From assembly GCF_900188005.1 (NCBI RefSeq), contig NZ_FZNR01000001.1, positions 124,001 through 188,000 on the forward strand: a DNA stretch of 64,000 nt. The letters are read 5' to 3'. Below the pieces are notes generated by a model. It saw nothing but the letters and a program-made list of their open reading frames with translations, was not told where the DNA came from and did not search any database. Made by a program: the position numbers and the translations under genes. Origin of the DNA: Actinoplanes regularis. Lineage in GTDB: Bacteria > Actinomycetota > Actinomycetes > Mycobacteriales > Micromonosporaceae. This document shows positions 35,697-45,093 of the stretch, piece by piece; the first letter of the stretch is position 1, and every line of letters starts with the position of its first letter.

Positions 35697-36922
35697 TTGC
35701 CCGCCGCGCCCTGGGCGTCGGTGAGCGCCTGCTGCGGGGGCTTCGATCCGGAGAGGGCCGCCTGGAACGCGCCCCACATCGGTTCGGAGATCTTCGGGTA
35801 CTTGGTGCCGAGGTCGTCGCTGGTCCGGCCCTTGGCCGCCTTGACGGCCGCGACCCAGACGGTCAGCTCCGGGTTCGCCGCGACCTGCTTCTGCTGGACG
35901 GCGTCGGTGGCCGCCACGTAGGAGAGCGTGGTGTCCGTGGTGAGCGCGTTGTCCGCGCTGGTCAGGCAGGAGATCAGCTTCTGCGTGGTGGCGTACTTGC
36001 CGGTGTCCGACTGGACCGGGGCGGTGACGAACTCACCGCCGGTCGGCGCCGGGGCGGTTCCGCCGGCCTGGGACGGGATGGGGATGATGCCGTACTCGAA
36101 ACCGGTCTTCTTGGCGTTGGCCAGCTGCCACGTGCCGTTCTCGCTGAACGCGAAGTCACCGGCGGCGAACTCCTGCCAACTGGTGGTCTGCGTGTTGTTG
36201 AGGACGGAGTTCGGGGCGTAGCCCTTCTTGAGCCAGTCGGTCCAGAGGGTCAGCGCGGCGACGCCCTGCGGCGAGTCGAGCTGGGTCAGGTTCGCGCCGG
36301 AGCCCCAGAACCAGGGCAGGAACTGGAACGAGCCCTCCTCGGTGCCGATCGCGGAGAACGTGATGCCCTTCTTGCCGGCCGCCTTGACCTTCTCCAGCGC
36401 GGCGGTCAGCGAGGCCCAGTCCTTGATCGTCGACGGGTCGACCTTCGCCGCGTCCAGGACCTTCTTGTTGTAGTAGAGCGCGAGCGTGTTGGCGCCGATC
36501 GGGATGCCGTACGTCTTGCCGCCCTGCTGGCCGGCGGCGAGCAGGTTCGGCGACACCGCGGCGGTGTCGACCTTCATCTCCTCGGTGGTGGTCAGCACCC
36601 CGGCCTCGGCCAGGGTGGAGACCACCGGGTTGTCGACGATCAGCACGTCCGGGGAGTTGCCCTGCTGAGCGGCGAGCAGCGCCTTGTTGGTCAGGTCGGT
36701 GGTGTCGTAACCGGTGCGCTTGACCGTGACGCCGGCGTCGGTGCCGCACTTGGTCAGCAGCTTCACCCAGTCCGAGCTGTCGTCGAACTGCGGGTACGGG
36801 TCCCAGATGGCGTAGTCGGTTGCTTTGGAAGAAGTCGCGTCCCCGCCGCCACCACCGGACGAGCAGGCGGAGAGCAGGCAGACGGTGACCGCGAGGACGG
36901 CGCCGAGGCCTCGGAGATTCAT
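35693..36922 (-). CDS. Sugar-binding lipoprotein of ABC importer
   Basis: 409 residues. Signal peptide with lipobox LLSAC (Cys20) and a Ser/Gly linker, then an extracellular solute-binding protein family 1 fold: PDVLIVDNPVVSTLAEAGVL, YGIPIGANTLALYYNKKVLD and FAAGDFAFSENGTWQLANA. It is the first gene of the glycoside-utilisation operon and lies opposite the LacI regulator, with a palindromic operator in between. Likely ligand is an arabinose-containing oligosaccharide, judged from the downstream GH127 gene. Confidence 0.92.
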   Translation of the reverse strand: MNLRGLGAVLAVTVCLLSACSSGGGGGDATSSKATDYAIWDPYPQFDDSSDWVKLLTKCGTDAGVTVKRTGYDTTDLTNKALLAAQQGNSPDVLIVDNPVVSTLAEAGVLTTTEEMKVDTAAVSPNLLAAGQQGGKTYGIPIGANTLALYYNKKVLDAAKVDPSTIKDWASLTAALEKVKAAGKKGITFSAIGTEEGSFQFLPWFWGSGANLTQLDSPQGVAALTLWTDWLKKGYAPNSVLNNTQTTSWQEFAAGDFAFSENGTWQLANAKKTGFEYGIIPIPSQAGGTAPAPTGGEFVTAPVQSDTGKYATTQKLISCLTSADNALTTDTTLSYVAATDAVQQKQVAANPELTVWVAAVKAAKGRTSDDLGTKYPKISEPMWGAFQAALSGSKPPQQALTDAQGAAGK

Positions 36923-36956
36923 GGTTGTTACCCCTCAAGAGCGGTGTGGGGAAACT

Positions 36957-36976
36957 CTAGGAAAACGATTGCCTAG
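36957..36976. promoter_or_regulatory. Palindromic LacI-type operator
   Basis: CTAGGAAAACGATTGCCTAG is an imperfect 20-bp dyad centred on CG, with perfect CTAGG/CCTAG outer arms and the AA-CG-TT-like core typical of LacI-family sites. It lies 35 bases upstream of the lipoprotein start and about 80 bases before the regulator start, well placed to control both. Confidence 0.75.
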
Positions 36977-37057
36977 ACGCTAAAGAGGTCCTTGCAGGGC
37001 TGTCAATAGGAAGTTACCGTCGCATTACACGGGGCGACGGAAACCTGGGAGGAAAAA

Positions 37058-38053
37058 CTGAGCAACGATCGACGCGGCGCCACGATCAGCGAGGTCGCCG
37101 CACTCGCGGGGGTTTCCACCGGTACGGCCTCGAAGGCGCTCAACGGCCGCGGCACCATGCGCCCGGAGACCCGCCTGCGCGTGCGACAGGCCGCCGACCA
37201 GCTCGGATTCGTCGTCAACGCGGCCGCGCGCAGCCTGCAGACCGGCCGGACGTACACGGTCGGGATGATCACCACGGACACCATCGGCCGGTTCAGCATC
37301 CCGCTGCTCATCGGTGCGGAAGACGCGCTGGGCGCCGGTCAGATGTCGGTCTTCCTCTGCGACGCCCGCGACGATCCGATCCGGGAGCAGTACTACCTGC
37401 GCACGTTGCTGAGCCGCAAGGTCGACGGGATCATCGTGACCGGCCGCCGGACCCAGGCGCGCACCCCGATCGGCGCGGAGCTTCCGGTGCCGGTGGTGTA
37501 CGCGTTCATCAGCTCGACCGACCCGCGGGACTGCTCGGTCGTCCCGGACGAGGCGGACGGCGCCCGCCGCGCGATCCGCCACCTGCTGGACACCGGCCGC
37601 CGCCGGATCGCGCACGTCACCGGCCCGGAGCACCACCACTCGGCGCAGGTCCGGGCCGCCGCCGCGGCCGCTGAGGTGGAGCTCGCCGCGCCCGTGCTGC
37701 ACGGCGAGTGGACCGAGGCGTGGGGGCGGCAGGCGGCCGGGATGCTGCTCTCCGGCGGGGCCGACCTCGACGCGGTCTTCTGCGGGAACGACCAGATCGC
37801 CCGTGGGGTCGCGGAAGGGCTGCGGGAGGCCGGGCGGGACGTGCCGGGCGAGGTGGCGCTGGTCGGCTTCGACAACTGGGACGTCATGGTCGACGCCTGC
37901 CGGCCCGCGCTGACCAGCGTCGACATGGACCTGGAGGGGATCGGCCGGACCGCGGCGGAGGTGTTGCTGGCGGCGATCAACGGCTCACCGGCGCACGGCC
38001 CGATCACCCGGCCGTGCCGCCTCGTCCCCCGGGAGTCGACCGCGATCCGTTGA
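37058..38053 (+). CDS. LacI-family regulator of the glycoside operon (paralogue 2), CTG start
   Basis: About 331 residues. The frame must begin before the helix-turn-helix ISEVAALAGVSTGTASKALN. Going upstream from it, the only possible start before the in-frame TAG at 37007 is CTG 37058, and it has GGAGG five bases before it; the first in-frame ATG (37157) would cut the DNA-binding domain. The effector domain (ISSTDPRDCSVVPDEADGAR, CGNDQIARGVAEGLREAGRD) closely matches paralogue 1. It should repress the divergent ABC transporter/GH operon via the palindrome at 36957-36976. Confidence 0.88.
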   Translation: MSNDRRGATISEVAALAGVSTGTASKALNGRGTMRPETRLRVRQAADQLGFVVNAAARSLQTGRTYTVGMITTDTIGRFSIPLLIGAEDALGAGQMSVFLCDARDDPIREQYYLRTLLSRKVDGIIVTGRRTQARTPIGAELPVPVVYAFISSTDPRDCSVVPDEADGARRAIRHLLDTGRRRIAHVTGPEHHHSAQVRAAAAAAEVELAAPVLHGEWTEAWGRQAAGMLLSGGADLDAVFCGNDQIARGVAEGLREAGRDVPGEVALVGFDNWDVMVDACRPALTSVDMDLEGIGRTAAEVLLAAINGSPAHGPITRPCRLVPRESTAIR

Positions 38054-38117
38054 GCGGTCCCCCGCCGGTCGCCCGATCCGTCAAGCGCTCTCCCGCAGCA
38101 CGACCGCGATCCATTAG
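38036..38117 (+). repeat. Echo of the LacI gene 3' end
   Basis: The last 18 bases of the regulator gene (38036-38053, reading ...TAI R stop) recur with three changes at 38100-38117, where they would read TAIH and a TAG. A shorter CCGATCCGT echo lies between at about 38073. This resembles the reiterated 3' end of the MFS gene at 20862-21113. Confidence 0.5.
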
Positions 38118-38128
38118 GGTGCGCGCTC

Positions 38129-38557
38129 ATGGAGCTCGCGCACTCGTTCACGGTGGCCGCGCCGCCCGCCCAGGTCTACGCCCACCTGATCGATCCGCGC
38201 AGCTACATCGGCCTGTCCCCGCTGGTGGTCGCGGTTCGCGACATCACCGAGACCGACGAGGCGATCTCGTACGTCGCGGTCGAGCGCTTCGACTTCGGCC
38301 CGTTTCACTGGAACAACCCGATCAAGGTCAGGATGACCGGCTCAGCCGACGGCCGGACGATCGTCAGCGCCGTCCGCAGCCCCGGCTTCGTCACCCTGAC
38401 CTTGATCGTCACCCTGACCCCGGCCGGCGACGGCACCACGGTCCACGAGTCGATCGCGCTCACCGCCCCGGCCCCGCTCCGCAATTTCGTCCTGGGCCAG
38501 GCCCGCTCCGTCCAACAGCACCGAGCCACGGAACTGACCCGCCGCATGACCGCCTAG
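38129..38557 (+). CDS. SRPBCC-fold protein (polyketide cyclase/CoxG-like)
   Basis: 142 residues: ELAHSFTVAAPPAQVYAHLI at the start, then alternating beta strands (YVAVERFDFGPFHW, VTLTLIVTLTPAGDGTTVHE) and a C-terminal helix (LRNFVLGQARSVQQHRATEL), the layout of a single START/SRPBCC domain that binds a hydrophobic ligand. No partner gene is adjacent, so its ligand is unknown. Confidence 0.75.
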   Translation: MELAHSFTVAAPPAQVYAHLIDPRSYIGLSPLVVAVRDITETDEAISYVAVERFDFGPFHWNNPIKVRMTGSADGRTIVSAVRSPGFVTLTLIVTLTPAGDGTTVHESIALTAPAPLRNFVLGQARSVQQHRATELTRRMTA

Positions 38558-38780
38558 AAGCGGCCGCAAACGAGGGTTGGGCAGGAAGCCGAGCACCGCC
38601 TTCCAGCGGGTCCGCTCGGTTTTCCCGACTGGAAACCTTCCTGGCCACGGGGCGAAATCGGGGCGACGCAGGCTTCGATTGTCATGCCCGCGTGGTTGAC
38701 GCGAAACAGTTGTATCGATGATCATGGATGTCTTGCGGTCTGGGGCACTGTGCCCCGGCCCATCCACGATCGAGGTACCG

Positions 38781-40148
38781 ATGAACTGGTTCTCGCTCTT
38801 CCCGCAGTCGCGTCTCCGGAGGCTGATCGCCACCGGAACAGCCGTGCTGCTCGTACTGCTCGGCGCCGGGCTCACCACGCCCGGCAACGCCGCCGCTGCC
38901 ACCCCGAGCAGCGCCGACCTGGCCTACTACGACGTCACGTCGCCGTCCGCGCCGGCCGGGAGCCTCGCCGCCGATCTCACCCGGCGCGGCTACGACGTAC
39001 TGGAGGGTCCGCTCAGCAACGGCGTGCCGATCTTGGCGACAGAGGCCGCCGCGCAGCGGTTGCGGCGGCAGGGGCTGACGGTCCGTTACGCCGGCCCGCT
39101 GTACCAGCCGGTGGCAGCGTCGTTCCAGGCGGCCGCCGACACCTACTACGGCGGCTACCACACCGCCGCCGGGCACGAGACCCACAACCAGCAGGTCGTC
39201 ACCGCGCACCCCGACCTGGCCGTCCTGCGCACGATCGGGCAGTCGTGGCGCAAGACCCAGGGCTCCGGGGGCCACGACATTCAGGCCCTGTGCATCACCA
39301 AGATCGCTACGGGCGACTGCGCGGCGAACACCAGCGGCTCGAAGCCGAAGTTCACCCTCATGGCCCAGATGCACGCCCGCGAGCTCGCGACCGGCGAACT
39401 CGCCTACAAATGGATCGACTACCTGGTCGGCAACTACGGCAACGTCGCCGCGGTGACCAACCTGATGAACACGACCGAGCTGTGGGTCATCCCGATCGCC
39501 AACCCGGACGGCGTCGACATCGTGTCGTCGAACTCGACCCGGCCCGTCTCCCAGCGCAAGAACGCCCACACCAACGGGTGTTCCGGCACCGGCCTCGGGG
39601 TCGACCTCAACCGCAACTCCAGCTACCACTGGGACGTCAACCAGGGCACCAAGTGCAGCGAGACCTACCCGGGCACAGCGGCTGCGAGCGAGCCGGAGAC
39701 GAAAGGCATCCAGGGCTTACTGTCCCAGATCTACCGCGACACCAAGCCCGCCGCCGATTTCTCCCCGGCGACGACCGCCACCACCGGCACGTTCCTCACC
39801 CTGCACAGCTACGCCGAGCTCAACATCTATCCGTACGGCTGGACCAACTCGCTCGCGCCGAACAACACCGATCTCAAGGCGATCGCCACGGCGATGAGCC
39901 GGTCGAACGGGTACGACGCCGTGCACGGCGACGGCGGTCTGAACTACTTCGCACCGGGGGCCACCGACGACTGGATCTACGGCACGCTGGGCGTTCCCGG
40001 CTACACGATCGAGGTCGGCCCGAGCGCTTCCGGGTGCAGCGGCTTCTTTCCGGCGTACTCCTGCATGTCGTCGTTCTGGAGCCTCAACCTGCCCGCCTTC
40101 ATGACGCTGGCGAACGCGGCGGCCCGCCCCTATCCGACCGGGAGCTGA
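38781..40148 (+). CDS. Secreted zinc carboxypeptidase (peptidase M14)
   Basis: 455 residues from ATG 38781 (GAGG upstream; an ATG 63 bases earlier has no such site). Signal peptide to about residue 40, an N-terminal pro-region-like part (about 40-140), then the M14 domain. Zinc ligands are His198 and Glu201 in [10 protein letters not shown] and the histidine in [13 protein letters not shown]; the substrate-binding NPDGVDIV and [16 protein letters not shown] and the catalytic Glu in YTIEVGPS are present. It should trim C-terminal residues from extracellular proteins. Four cysteines late in the chain may form disulfides. Confidence 0.9.
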   Translation: MNWFSLFPQSRLRRLIATGTAVLLVLLGAGLTTPGNAAAATPSSADLAYYDVTSPSAPAGSLAADLTRRGYDVLEGPLSNGVPILATEAAAQRLRRQGLTVRYAGPLYQPVAASFQAAADTYYGGYHTAAGHETHNQQVVTAHPDLAVLRTIGQSWRKTQGSGGHDIQALCITKIATGDCAANTSGSKPKFTLMAQMHARELATGELAYKWIDYLVGNYGNVAAVTNLMNTTELWVIPIANPDGVDIVSSNSTRPVSQRKNAHTNGCSGTGLGVDLNRNSSYHWDVNQGTKCSETYPGTAAASEPETKGIQGLLSQIYRDTKPAADFSPATTATTGTFLTLHSYAELNIYPYGWTNSLAPNNTDLKAIATAMSRSNGYDAVHGDGGLNYFAPGATDDWIYGTLGVPGYTIEVGPSASGCSGFFPAYSCMSSFWSLNLPAFMTLANAAARPYPTGS

Positions 40149-40267
40149 CGCCGGGCCGGGTGGAGCGGGGTCACGGACCCCGCCCTACCCGGCCGCCGGA
40201 GGCCTCTTCTCCTGAGGGAATGGGGAACGTCAGCCGCCGGAAACGTGCTCGCGGCAGAATGGGCCCC

Positions 40268-42709
40268 ATGGATCTTCGCCAAGGCATCGGTCTGCGACGA
40301 CTGGGCACCACCACGGACGAGTTCCAACAAGATCTGCTGAGCAGCCTCTACTACCGCAGGGGCACGACCGTCGAATCGGCGAGCGCGCACGACGCGTACG
40401 ACGCTCTCGCTCTCACCGTCCGCGACCGCCTCGCTGATCGCCGGGCTCGCACCGCGGCCGCGCATTACGCCAGCAACCCCCGGTGGGTCTACTACCTCTC
40501 CGCGGAGTACCTGCTCGGCGCCCAGCTCGAACAGAACCTGCTCTACTCCGGCACCGGCGAGGTGGCCGCGCAGGCGGTCAAGGCGCTCGGCCGCTCGCTG
40601 CAGGAGATCGAGGATCTCGACGTCGAGCCCGGGCTGGGCAACGGCGGCCTGGGCCGGCTCGCCGCCTGCCTGGTCGACTCGATGGCGACCCGGGACATCC
40701 CGGCGGTCGGCTACGGCATCCGCTACGACTTCGGCATCTTCAAGCAGTCCCTGGAGAACGGCGGGCAGGCCGAGCGCCCCGACGACTGGGCGTTCCAGGG
40801 CAACCCGTGGGAGTTCCCGGCCCCCGACGACCGGCAGACCGTCGGCTTCTACGGTCACACCGAGCCGATCGCCGGCTCGCAGACCCGCAAGCGCTGGGTG
40901 CCGGGTGAGATCGTTCTCGGCGAGCCCAGCCACATGCTGGTTCCCGGGTACGGCACCGAGACGGTCAACATCGTCCGGCTGTGGCGGGCCCGGGGCAGCG
41001 AGGCCTCCTTCGACCTGTCGCGCTTCTCCGCCGGGCAGTACGCCGAGGCGGTCCAGGAGGCGGTCCGCGCCGAGAACATCAGCAAGGTCCTCTACCCGGA
41101 CGACAGCACGGAGCTGGGCCGTGAGCTGCGGCTCAAGCAGCAGTACTTCCTCTGCTCCTGCTCCCTGCGCGACATCATCCGCCGGTTCCGGCTGCGCAAC
41201 AGCGACTGGGCGGACTTCGCCGCCAAGACGATCATCCAGCTCAACGACACGCACCCGACGATCGCCATCCCCGAGCTGATGCGGCTGCTCGTCGACGAGT
41301 ACGAGCTGGACTGGGACCAGGCCTGGTCGATCACCCGGCGCACGTTCGCCTACACCTGCCACACCCTGCTGCCGGAGGCGCTGGAGACCTGGCCGGTGCA
41401 CCTGTTCGAGCGGCTGCTTCCCCGGCACCTGGAGATCATCTACCTGATCAACCTGCTGTTCCTGCGTGAGGTGGAGGCCCGCTTCCCCGGCGACAACGAC
41501 CGGCTCCGCCGGATGTCGATCATCGGCGAGGGCGACGAGCGCCGGGTCCGGATGGCGCACCTGGCGGTGGTCGGCACCGAGGCCGTCAACGGGGTCGCCG
41601 AGCTGCACTCGAAGCTGCTGCGGGAGACAGTCTTGCAGGACTTCGCCGACCTGTGGCCGGCCAAGTTCCAGAACGTCACGAACGGGGTCTCGCCCCGCCG
41701 GTTCGTCAAGCTGGCCAACCCGCGGCTCGCCGACCTGATCACCGAGGGGTTGGGCGACGACGGCTGGCTCAACGACCTGGAACGCCTCGCCGAGCTGGAG
41801 TCCCTCGCCGACGACGCGGCTTTCATGGAGCGCTGGCGGGCGGTGAAGCGGGCGAACAAGGTGGACCTCGCCGCCGGTGATCCGGACTCGCTGACCGACG
41901 TGATGATCAAGCGGTTCCACGAGTACAAGCGGCAGCAGCTCAAGCTGCTCCACGTCATCACGATGTACCAGCGCATCCGGCAGAATCCGGCCGGTGACTG
42001 GGTGCCGCGGACGGTGCTCTTCGCCGGCAAGGCCGCGCCGGCCTACCACGCGGCGAAGAACATCATCCGGCTGATCAACGCGGTCGGTGCCACCATCGCG
42101 GCCGATCCGGTCGTATCGCCGTACCTCAAAGTGGTCTTCGCGGAGAACTACAACGTGACGCTCGCCGAGCGGATCATCCCGGCCGCCGATCTGAGCGAAC
42201 AGATCTCGCTGGCCGGCAAGGAGGCGAGCGGCACCGGCAACATGAAGCTGGCGCTCAACGGCGCCCTCACCGTCGGCACGCTGGACGGCGCGAACATCGA
42301 GATCCGGGCCCGGGTCGGCGAGGAGAACTTCTTCCTCTTCGGTCTGGACGCGTACCAGGCCGCCGAGGTACAGATCCGCGGCTACAACCCGCGGGAGCAC
42401 TACGAGTGGGACACCGAGCTGAAGGCGGCGCTGGACGCGATCACCGCCGGGCGGTTCGACGGGGCCGGGCGCGAACTGGTGGACTCCCTGCTCGGCTGGG
42501 ACGAGTACCTGACGCTGGCGGACTACCGGTCGTACCTCGACGCCCAGGAGGAGGTCGAACGCGCCTGGCGCGACCCGGCCCGCTGGACCCGCATGTCGAT
42601 CCTGAACACGGCGCACAGCGGATTCTTCTCCTCGGACCGCACGATCGCCGACTACGCCGCCCGGATCTGGCGGGTCGCTCCGGTCACGGTCCCTAAAGAA
42701 GATCAATAA
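40268..42709 (+). CDS. glgP: Glycogen/alpha-glucan phosphorylase (GT35)
   Basis: 813 residues, the standard bacterial length. [53 protein letters not shown] and the PLP site [20 protein letters not shown] (Schiff-base lysine in GNMKLA) are all typical. It cleaves terminal alpha-1,4-glucose from glycogen with phosphate, giving glucose 1-phosphate in the cytoplasm. It stands alone; ATG 40268 has a GGGGCC stretch but no strong ribosome-binding site. A much longer frame runs upstream through the carboxypeptidase region in another reading phase and is not part of the protein. Confidence 0.96.
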   Translation: MDLRQGIGLRRLGTTTDEFQQDLLSSLYYRRGTTVESASAHDAYDALALTVRDRLADRRARTAAAHYASNPRWVYYLSAEYLLGAQLEQNLLYSGTGEVAAQAVKALGRSLQEIEDLDVEPGLGNGGLGRLAACLVDSMATRDIPAVGYGIRYDFGIFKQSLENGGQAERPDDWAFQGNPWEFPAPDDRQTVGFYGHTEPIAGSQTRKRWVPGEIVLGEPSHMLVPGYGTETVNIVRLWRARGSEASFDLSRFSAGQYAEAVQEAVRAENISKVLYPDDSTELGRELRLKQQYFLCSCSLRDIIRRFRLRNSDWADFAAKTIIQLNDTHPTIAIPELMRLLVDEYELDWDQAWSITRRTFAYTCHTLLPEALETWPVHLFERLLPRHLEIIYLINLLFLREVEARFPGDNDRLRRMSIIGEGDERRVRMAHLAVVGTEAVNGVAELHSKLLRETVLQDFADLWPAKFQNVTNGVSPRRFVKLANPRLADLITEGLGDDGWLNDLERLAELESLADDAAFMERWRAVKRANKVDLAAGDPDSLTDVMIKRFHEYKRQQLKLLHVITMYQRIRQNPAGDWVPRTVLFAGKAAPAYHAAKNIIRLINAVGATIAADPVVSPYLKVVFAENYNVTLAERIIPAADLSEQISLAGKEASGTGNMKLALNGALTVGTLDGANIEIRARVGEENFFLFGLDAYQAAEVQIRGYNPREHYEWDTELKAALDAITAGRFDGAGRELVDSLLGWDEYLTLADYRSYLDAQEEVERAWRDPARWTRMSILNTAHSGFFSSDRTIADYAARIWRVAPVTVPKEDQ

Positions 42710-42843
42710 CCCTATATTTTACGATTTAAGGAGTCCCGCTCACAGGCTACGAGCCAAGCCCCGTAGCGGTCCCGCGCGACACCGCCTCCGCTCCAGACCG
42801 CCACGCGGCTCCCACCGGGTTCCCCCGGAAGCCCTCGATGCGC

Positions 42844-42861
42844 GATGATCTCATGATCATC
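42844..42861. promoter_or_regulatory. Inverted repeat upstream of MmpS-like gene
   Basis: GATGATC-TCAT-GATCATC is a perfect 7-bp dyad 20 bases before the MmpS-like start codon, just ahead of its AGGAG. It could be a regulator site or a small hairpin in the leader. Confidence 0.4.
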
Positions 42862-42880
42862 TTCTGGCTTAGGAGCATCG

Positions 42881-43381
42881 ATGCGCCGCCGTCTCGAGCT
42901 GTCCCTCGTCGCGCTGACCGCCGTCGCGGTCAGCGCGATCGCCTACCACACGGTCGAGGCGTGGCCCGGGCAACCGCAGACCGTGACCGCGACCAGGTCG
43001 CCCGGTCCGGACTACCCCCACACCCTCGAGCTGCGCATCAACGCGTCGTCCTCGCTCACCGTTGAGGTCGTCGACGGGGACGAGCCCCTGCCGCTCACTT
43101 TCGAGGTCACCGGTGGCGGGGAGGTCGACGTCGCCTACTTCCCCGGCCCGGGCGGGGCGGAGGTCCGGACCAGGGTCAAGACACCGTGGACCGAGACCGT
43201 GCAGGCACCGCCGCACATCGCGGCCAACGCCATCACGCTGACCGCCACCGCGACGGCCGACAGCCCGGACGCCACGGTCGCCTGCCGCGTCTCCAGCAGC
43301 GAGGCCGGTCCCCTCAGCCCGCCCCTGTTCGAGGACGAGGCCTACGGCCCGCACGCCGTCGCACGATGCTCCGCCACCTGA
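42881..43381 (+). CDS. MmpS-like secreted/membrane-anchored small protein
   Basis: 166 residues. One N-terminal hydrophobic segment (LSLVALTAVAVSAIAYH), then a beta domain with LTFEVTGGGEVDVAYFPGPG, VKTPWTETVQ and NAITLTATATADSPDATVAC. This order of YEVTG-like strand, aromatic Y, PW turn and final cysteine strand resembles the MmpS accessory proteins of mycobacterial MmpL transporters. No MmpL gene is adjacent. The resemblance is by motif order only, so the family call is moderate. Confidence 0.55.
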   Translation: MRRRLELSLVALTAVAVSAIAYHTVEAWPGQPQTVTATRSPGPDYPHTLELRINASSSLTVEVVDGDEPLPLTFEVTGGGEVDVAYFPGPGGAEVRTRVKTPWTETVQAPPHIAANAITLTATATADSPDATVACRVSSSEAGPLSPPLFEDEAYGPHAVARCSAT

Positions 43382-43384
43382 GCC

Positions 43385-44395
43385 TCAGTTGTACGACAGG
43401 ATCTTGTCGATCAGCCCACCACCAGGGAAGTCGAGCATCAGCGCTCCCGTCCGGACGACCGGCGTGTGCACCTCCGGCCCCTGGTTGAGGTAGGCCAGCA
43501 GGAACGGGTCCACACCCTGGACCCCCCACGCACCGCCGGCGACCTGCTGGGGCTGGGCGAACACGCTGGCGCCGCTGGCGAAGTTGACATACATCAGGGC
43601 CGGGCTCGCGGCGCTCGTCGCGTCCAGGAAGCGCCGCACCTGGTCACGCTTGGTCGCGATCGCCCCGACGTTCGGGACGTTGTACTCGTCCTGCACGTAC
43701 GCCGACGAGCCGTCGTGCCAGCCGGCGAACTGCGCCAGCCCGTAACGCTCGATCACACCGCCACGCGAGCCGTTCAGCACCGCCAGCACGACCTTGCCAC
43801 GGATCTGACCGAGCGTCGGCATGGCCGCTCCGGCGGAACGGGTCACCGACGGCGTCCAGAAGAGTCCGGGGCGGCGGGCCACGTACGCGTCGAAGATGTC
43901 CTGGAACGCGCTCTGCCCCGAGACGTCGGTGCAGGAGCCCAGTTCGCCGGTGCACTCCTGCTTGAGCCGCATCACCACGCTCTCGCCCGGATGCGCGGCG
44001 AGGAACGCCCCGAGCCTGGCCAGCACGTCGTCGAGGTTCGCGTTCTGGTACGTCGCGCCGTGGTGGATGGTGAACGTGTTCCCGCTGTTCACCCGGGCCC
44101 GGATGTCGATCATCCGGATCCCGGCGTTCAGCTGGGCGGTCAGGGTGGCCGCGCCGTCCCCGAAGTCCTCCTGGGTCTGCGTCCACGAGCCGCCGTGGAT
44201 CGACAGCGTCTCGTGGGTGCCCGGGATCGAGAGCGCGGCCAGGCTCGTCCCGTCGGGCAGCGGCCGCATCCAGTCCGGGTGGTTCGCGGTGCTCAACGTC
44301 CGGTAGGACGCGTCGGCCGCGAGCGCCGCCGACGGCGTCACGAGCAGACCCAGACACAGGACCAATCCGCCCACGGCGGCCATCACACGCTTCAC
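43385..44395 (-). CDS. Secreted phosphatidylinositol-specific phospholipase C-like protein
   Basis: 336 residues from GTG 44395. Signal peptide MKRVMAAVGGLVLCLGLLVTPSAALA... cut near residue 27. The X domain has the two catalytic histidines: LAALSIPGTHETLS (His61) and FTIHHGATYQN (His111 or 112), with MIDIRARVN between them and VVMRLKQE after. Bacterial PI-PLCs cleave phosphatidylinositol or its glycans to a cyclic inositol phosphate and diacylglycerol outside the cell. It converges with the MmpS-like gene, three bases apart. Confidence 0.87.
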   Translation of the reverse strand: MKRVMAAVGGLVLCLGLLVTPSAALAADASYRTLSTANHPDWMRPLPDGTSLAALSIPGTHETLSIHGGSWTQTQEDFGDGAATLTAQLNAGIRMIDIRARVNSGNTFTIHHGATYQNANLDDVLARLGAFLAAHPGESVVMRLKQECTGELGSCTDVSGQSAFQDIFDAYVARRPGLFWTPSVTRSAGAAMPTLGQIRGKVVLAVLNGSRGGVIERYGLAQFAGWHDGSSAYVQDEYNVPNVGAIATKRDQVRRFLDATSAASPALMYVNFASGASVFAQPQQVAGGAWGVQGVDPFLLAYLNQGPEVHTPVVRTGALMLDFPGGGLIDKILSYN

Positions 44396-44565
44396 GCGAC
44401 GAAGATTATCTATCTTTCGGGATCGCGAGAACCCTTACCGGGTTATCGACAGGGAACGCTCGGATGGATCGCGTCTCACCGGCCGCTCGGACCTTGCCAG
44501 CACAACCGGCTCGTCTCTAGCGTCATCCGGTCCGGGAAGCCCAGCGGTCGTGAGGAGAGGCGCCG

Positions 44566-45093
44566 ATGCGCGACGACGCGTTCCGCGCGTACTTCGAGCG
44601 ACATCACGCGTCGCTGTCGCGGCTGGCGTTCCTGATGACCGGGGACGCGTCGATCGCCGACGACCTGGCCGCGGACGCGCTGACCGAGGTGTGGCGGCAC
44701 TGGGACCGGGTCCGGTCGGCGGACGATCCGGCCGCGTACGGGCACGGCATCCTGATGAACCTGGCCCGCCGGTGGGTCCGCCGCCGTGGGCGGGAGCGGC
44801 TGCTCACTTCCGGGCTCTCCGGGCTCACTTTCGGGTCGTCCGGGCGTACCCGCGATGATCATGATGTGCCCGCGGTCCTGGACGTCCGCAGCGCCCTGCG
44901 GAGGTTGCCGCACCGCCGGCGGGCGTGCGTAGTCTTGCGGTACGCGTTCGGCCTCTCCGAGCAGGAGGTCGCCACGACGCTGGGCATCTCCGCCGGAGCG
45001 GTGAAGAGCGCCACCTCTCGGGGCGCGCGACAGCTGGCCGGGCTGCTCGGCGGACCGGTCACCCGGATCGACGGATGGAAGGCGGCCCGATGA
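44566..45093 (+). CDS. ECF sigma factor, SigE-like (SigM/SigE family of actinomycetes)
   Basis: 175 residues. Region 2 is FERHHASLSRLAFLMTGDAS and DLAADALTEVWRHWDRV; region 4 is LPHRRRACVVLRYAFGLSEQ-EVATTLGISAGAVKSATSRG. These features match the SigE-70 group of small ECF sigma factors. GAGGAG lies ten bases upstream. The stop overlaps the start of the next gene, a membrane protein that probably controls it. Confidence 0.9.
   Translation: MRDDAFRAYFERHHASLSRLAFLMTGDASIADDLAADALTEVWRHWDRVRSADDPAAYGHGILMNLARRWVRRRGRERLLTSGLSGLTFGSSGRTRDDHDVPAVLDVRSALRRLPHRRRACVVLRYAFGLSEQEVATTLGISAGAVKSATSRGARQLAGLLGGPVTRIDGWKAAR

Noticed and set aside
40130..42706. 858-codon minus-strand frame opposite glycogen phosphorylase
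   Set aside because: Antisense of a highly conserved enzyme; no recognisable motif and typical GC-skew shadow composition.
38684..42709. Single 1341-codon plus-strand frame covering carboxypeptidase and phosphorylase
   Set aside because: The first 520 codons read the carboxypeptidase gene in the wrong phase (Arg/Pro-rich, no domains); only the part from 40268 is the phosphorylase.
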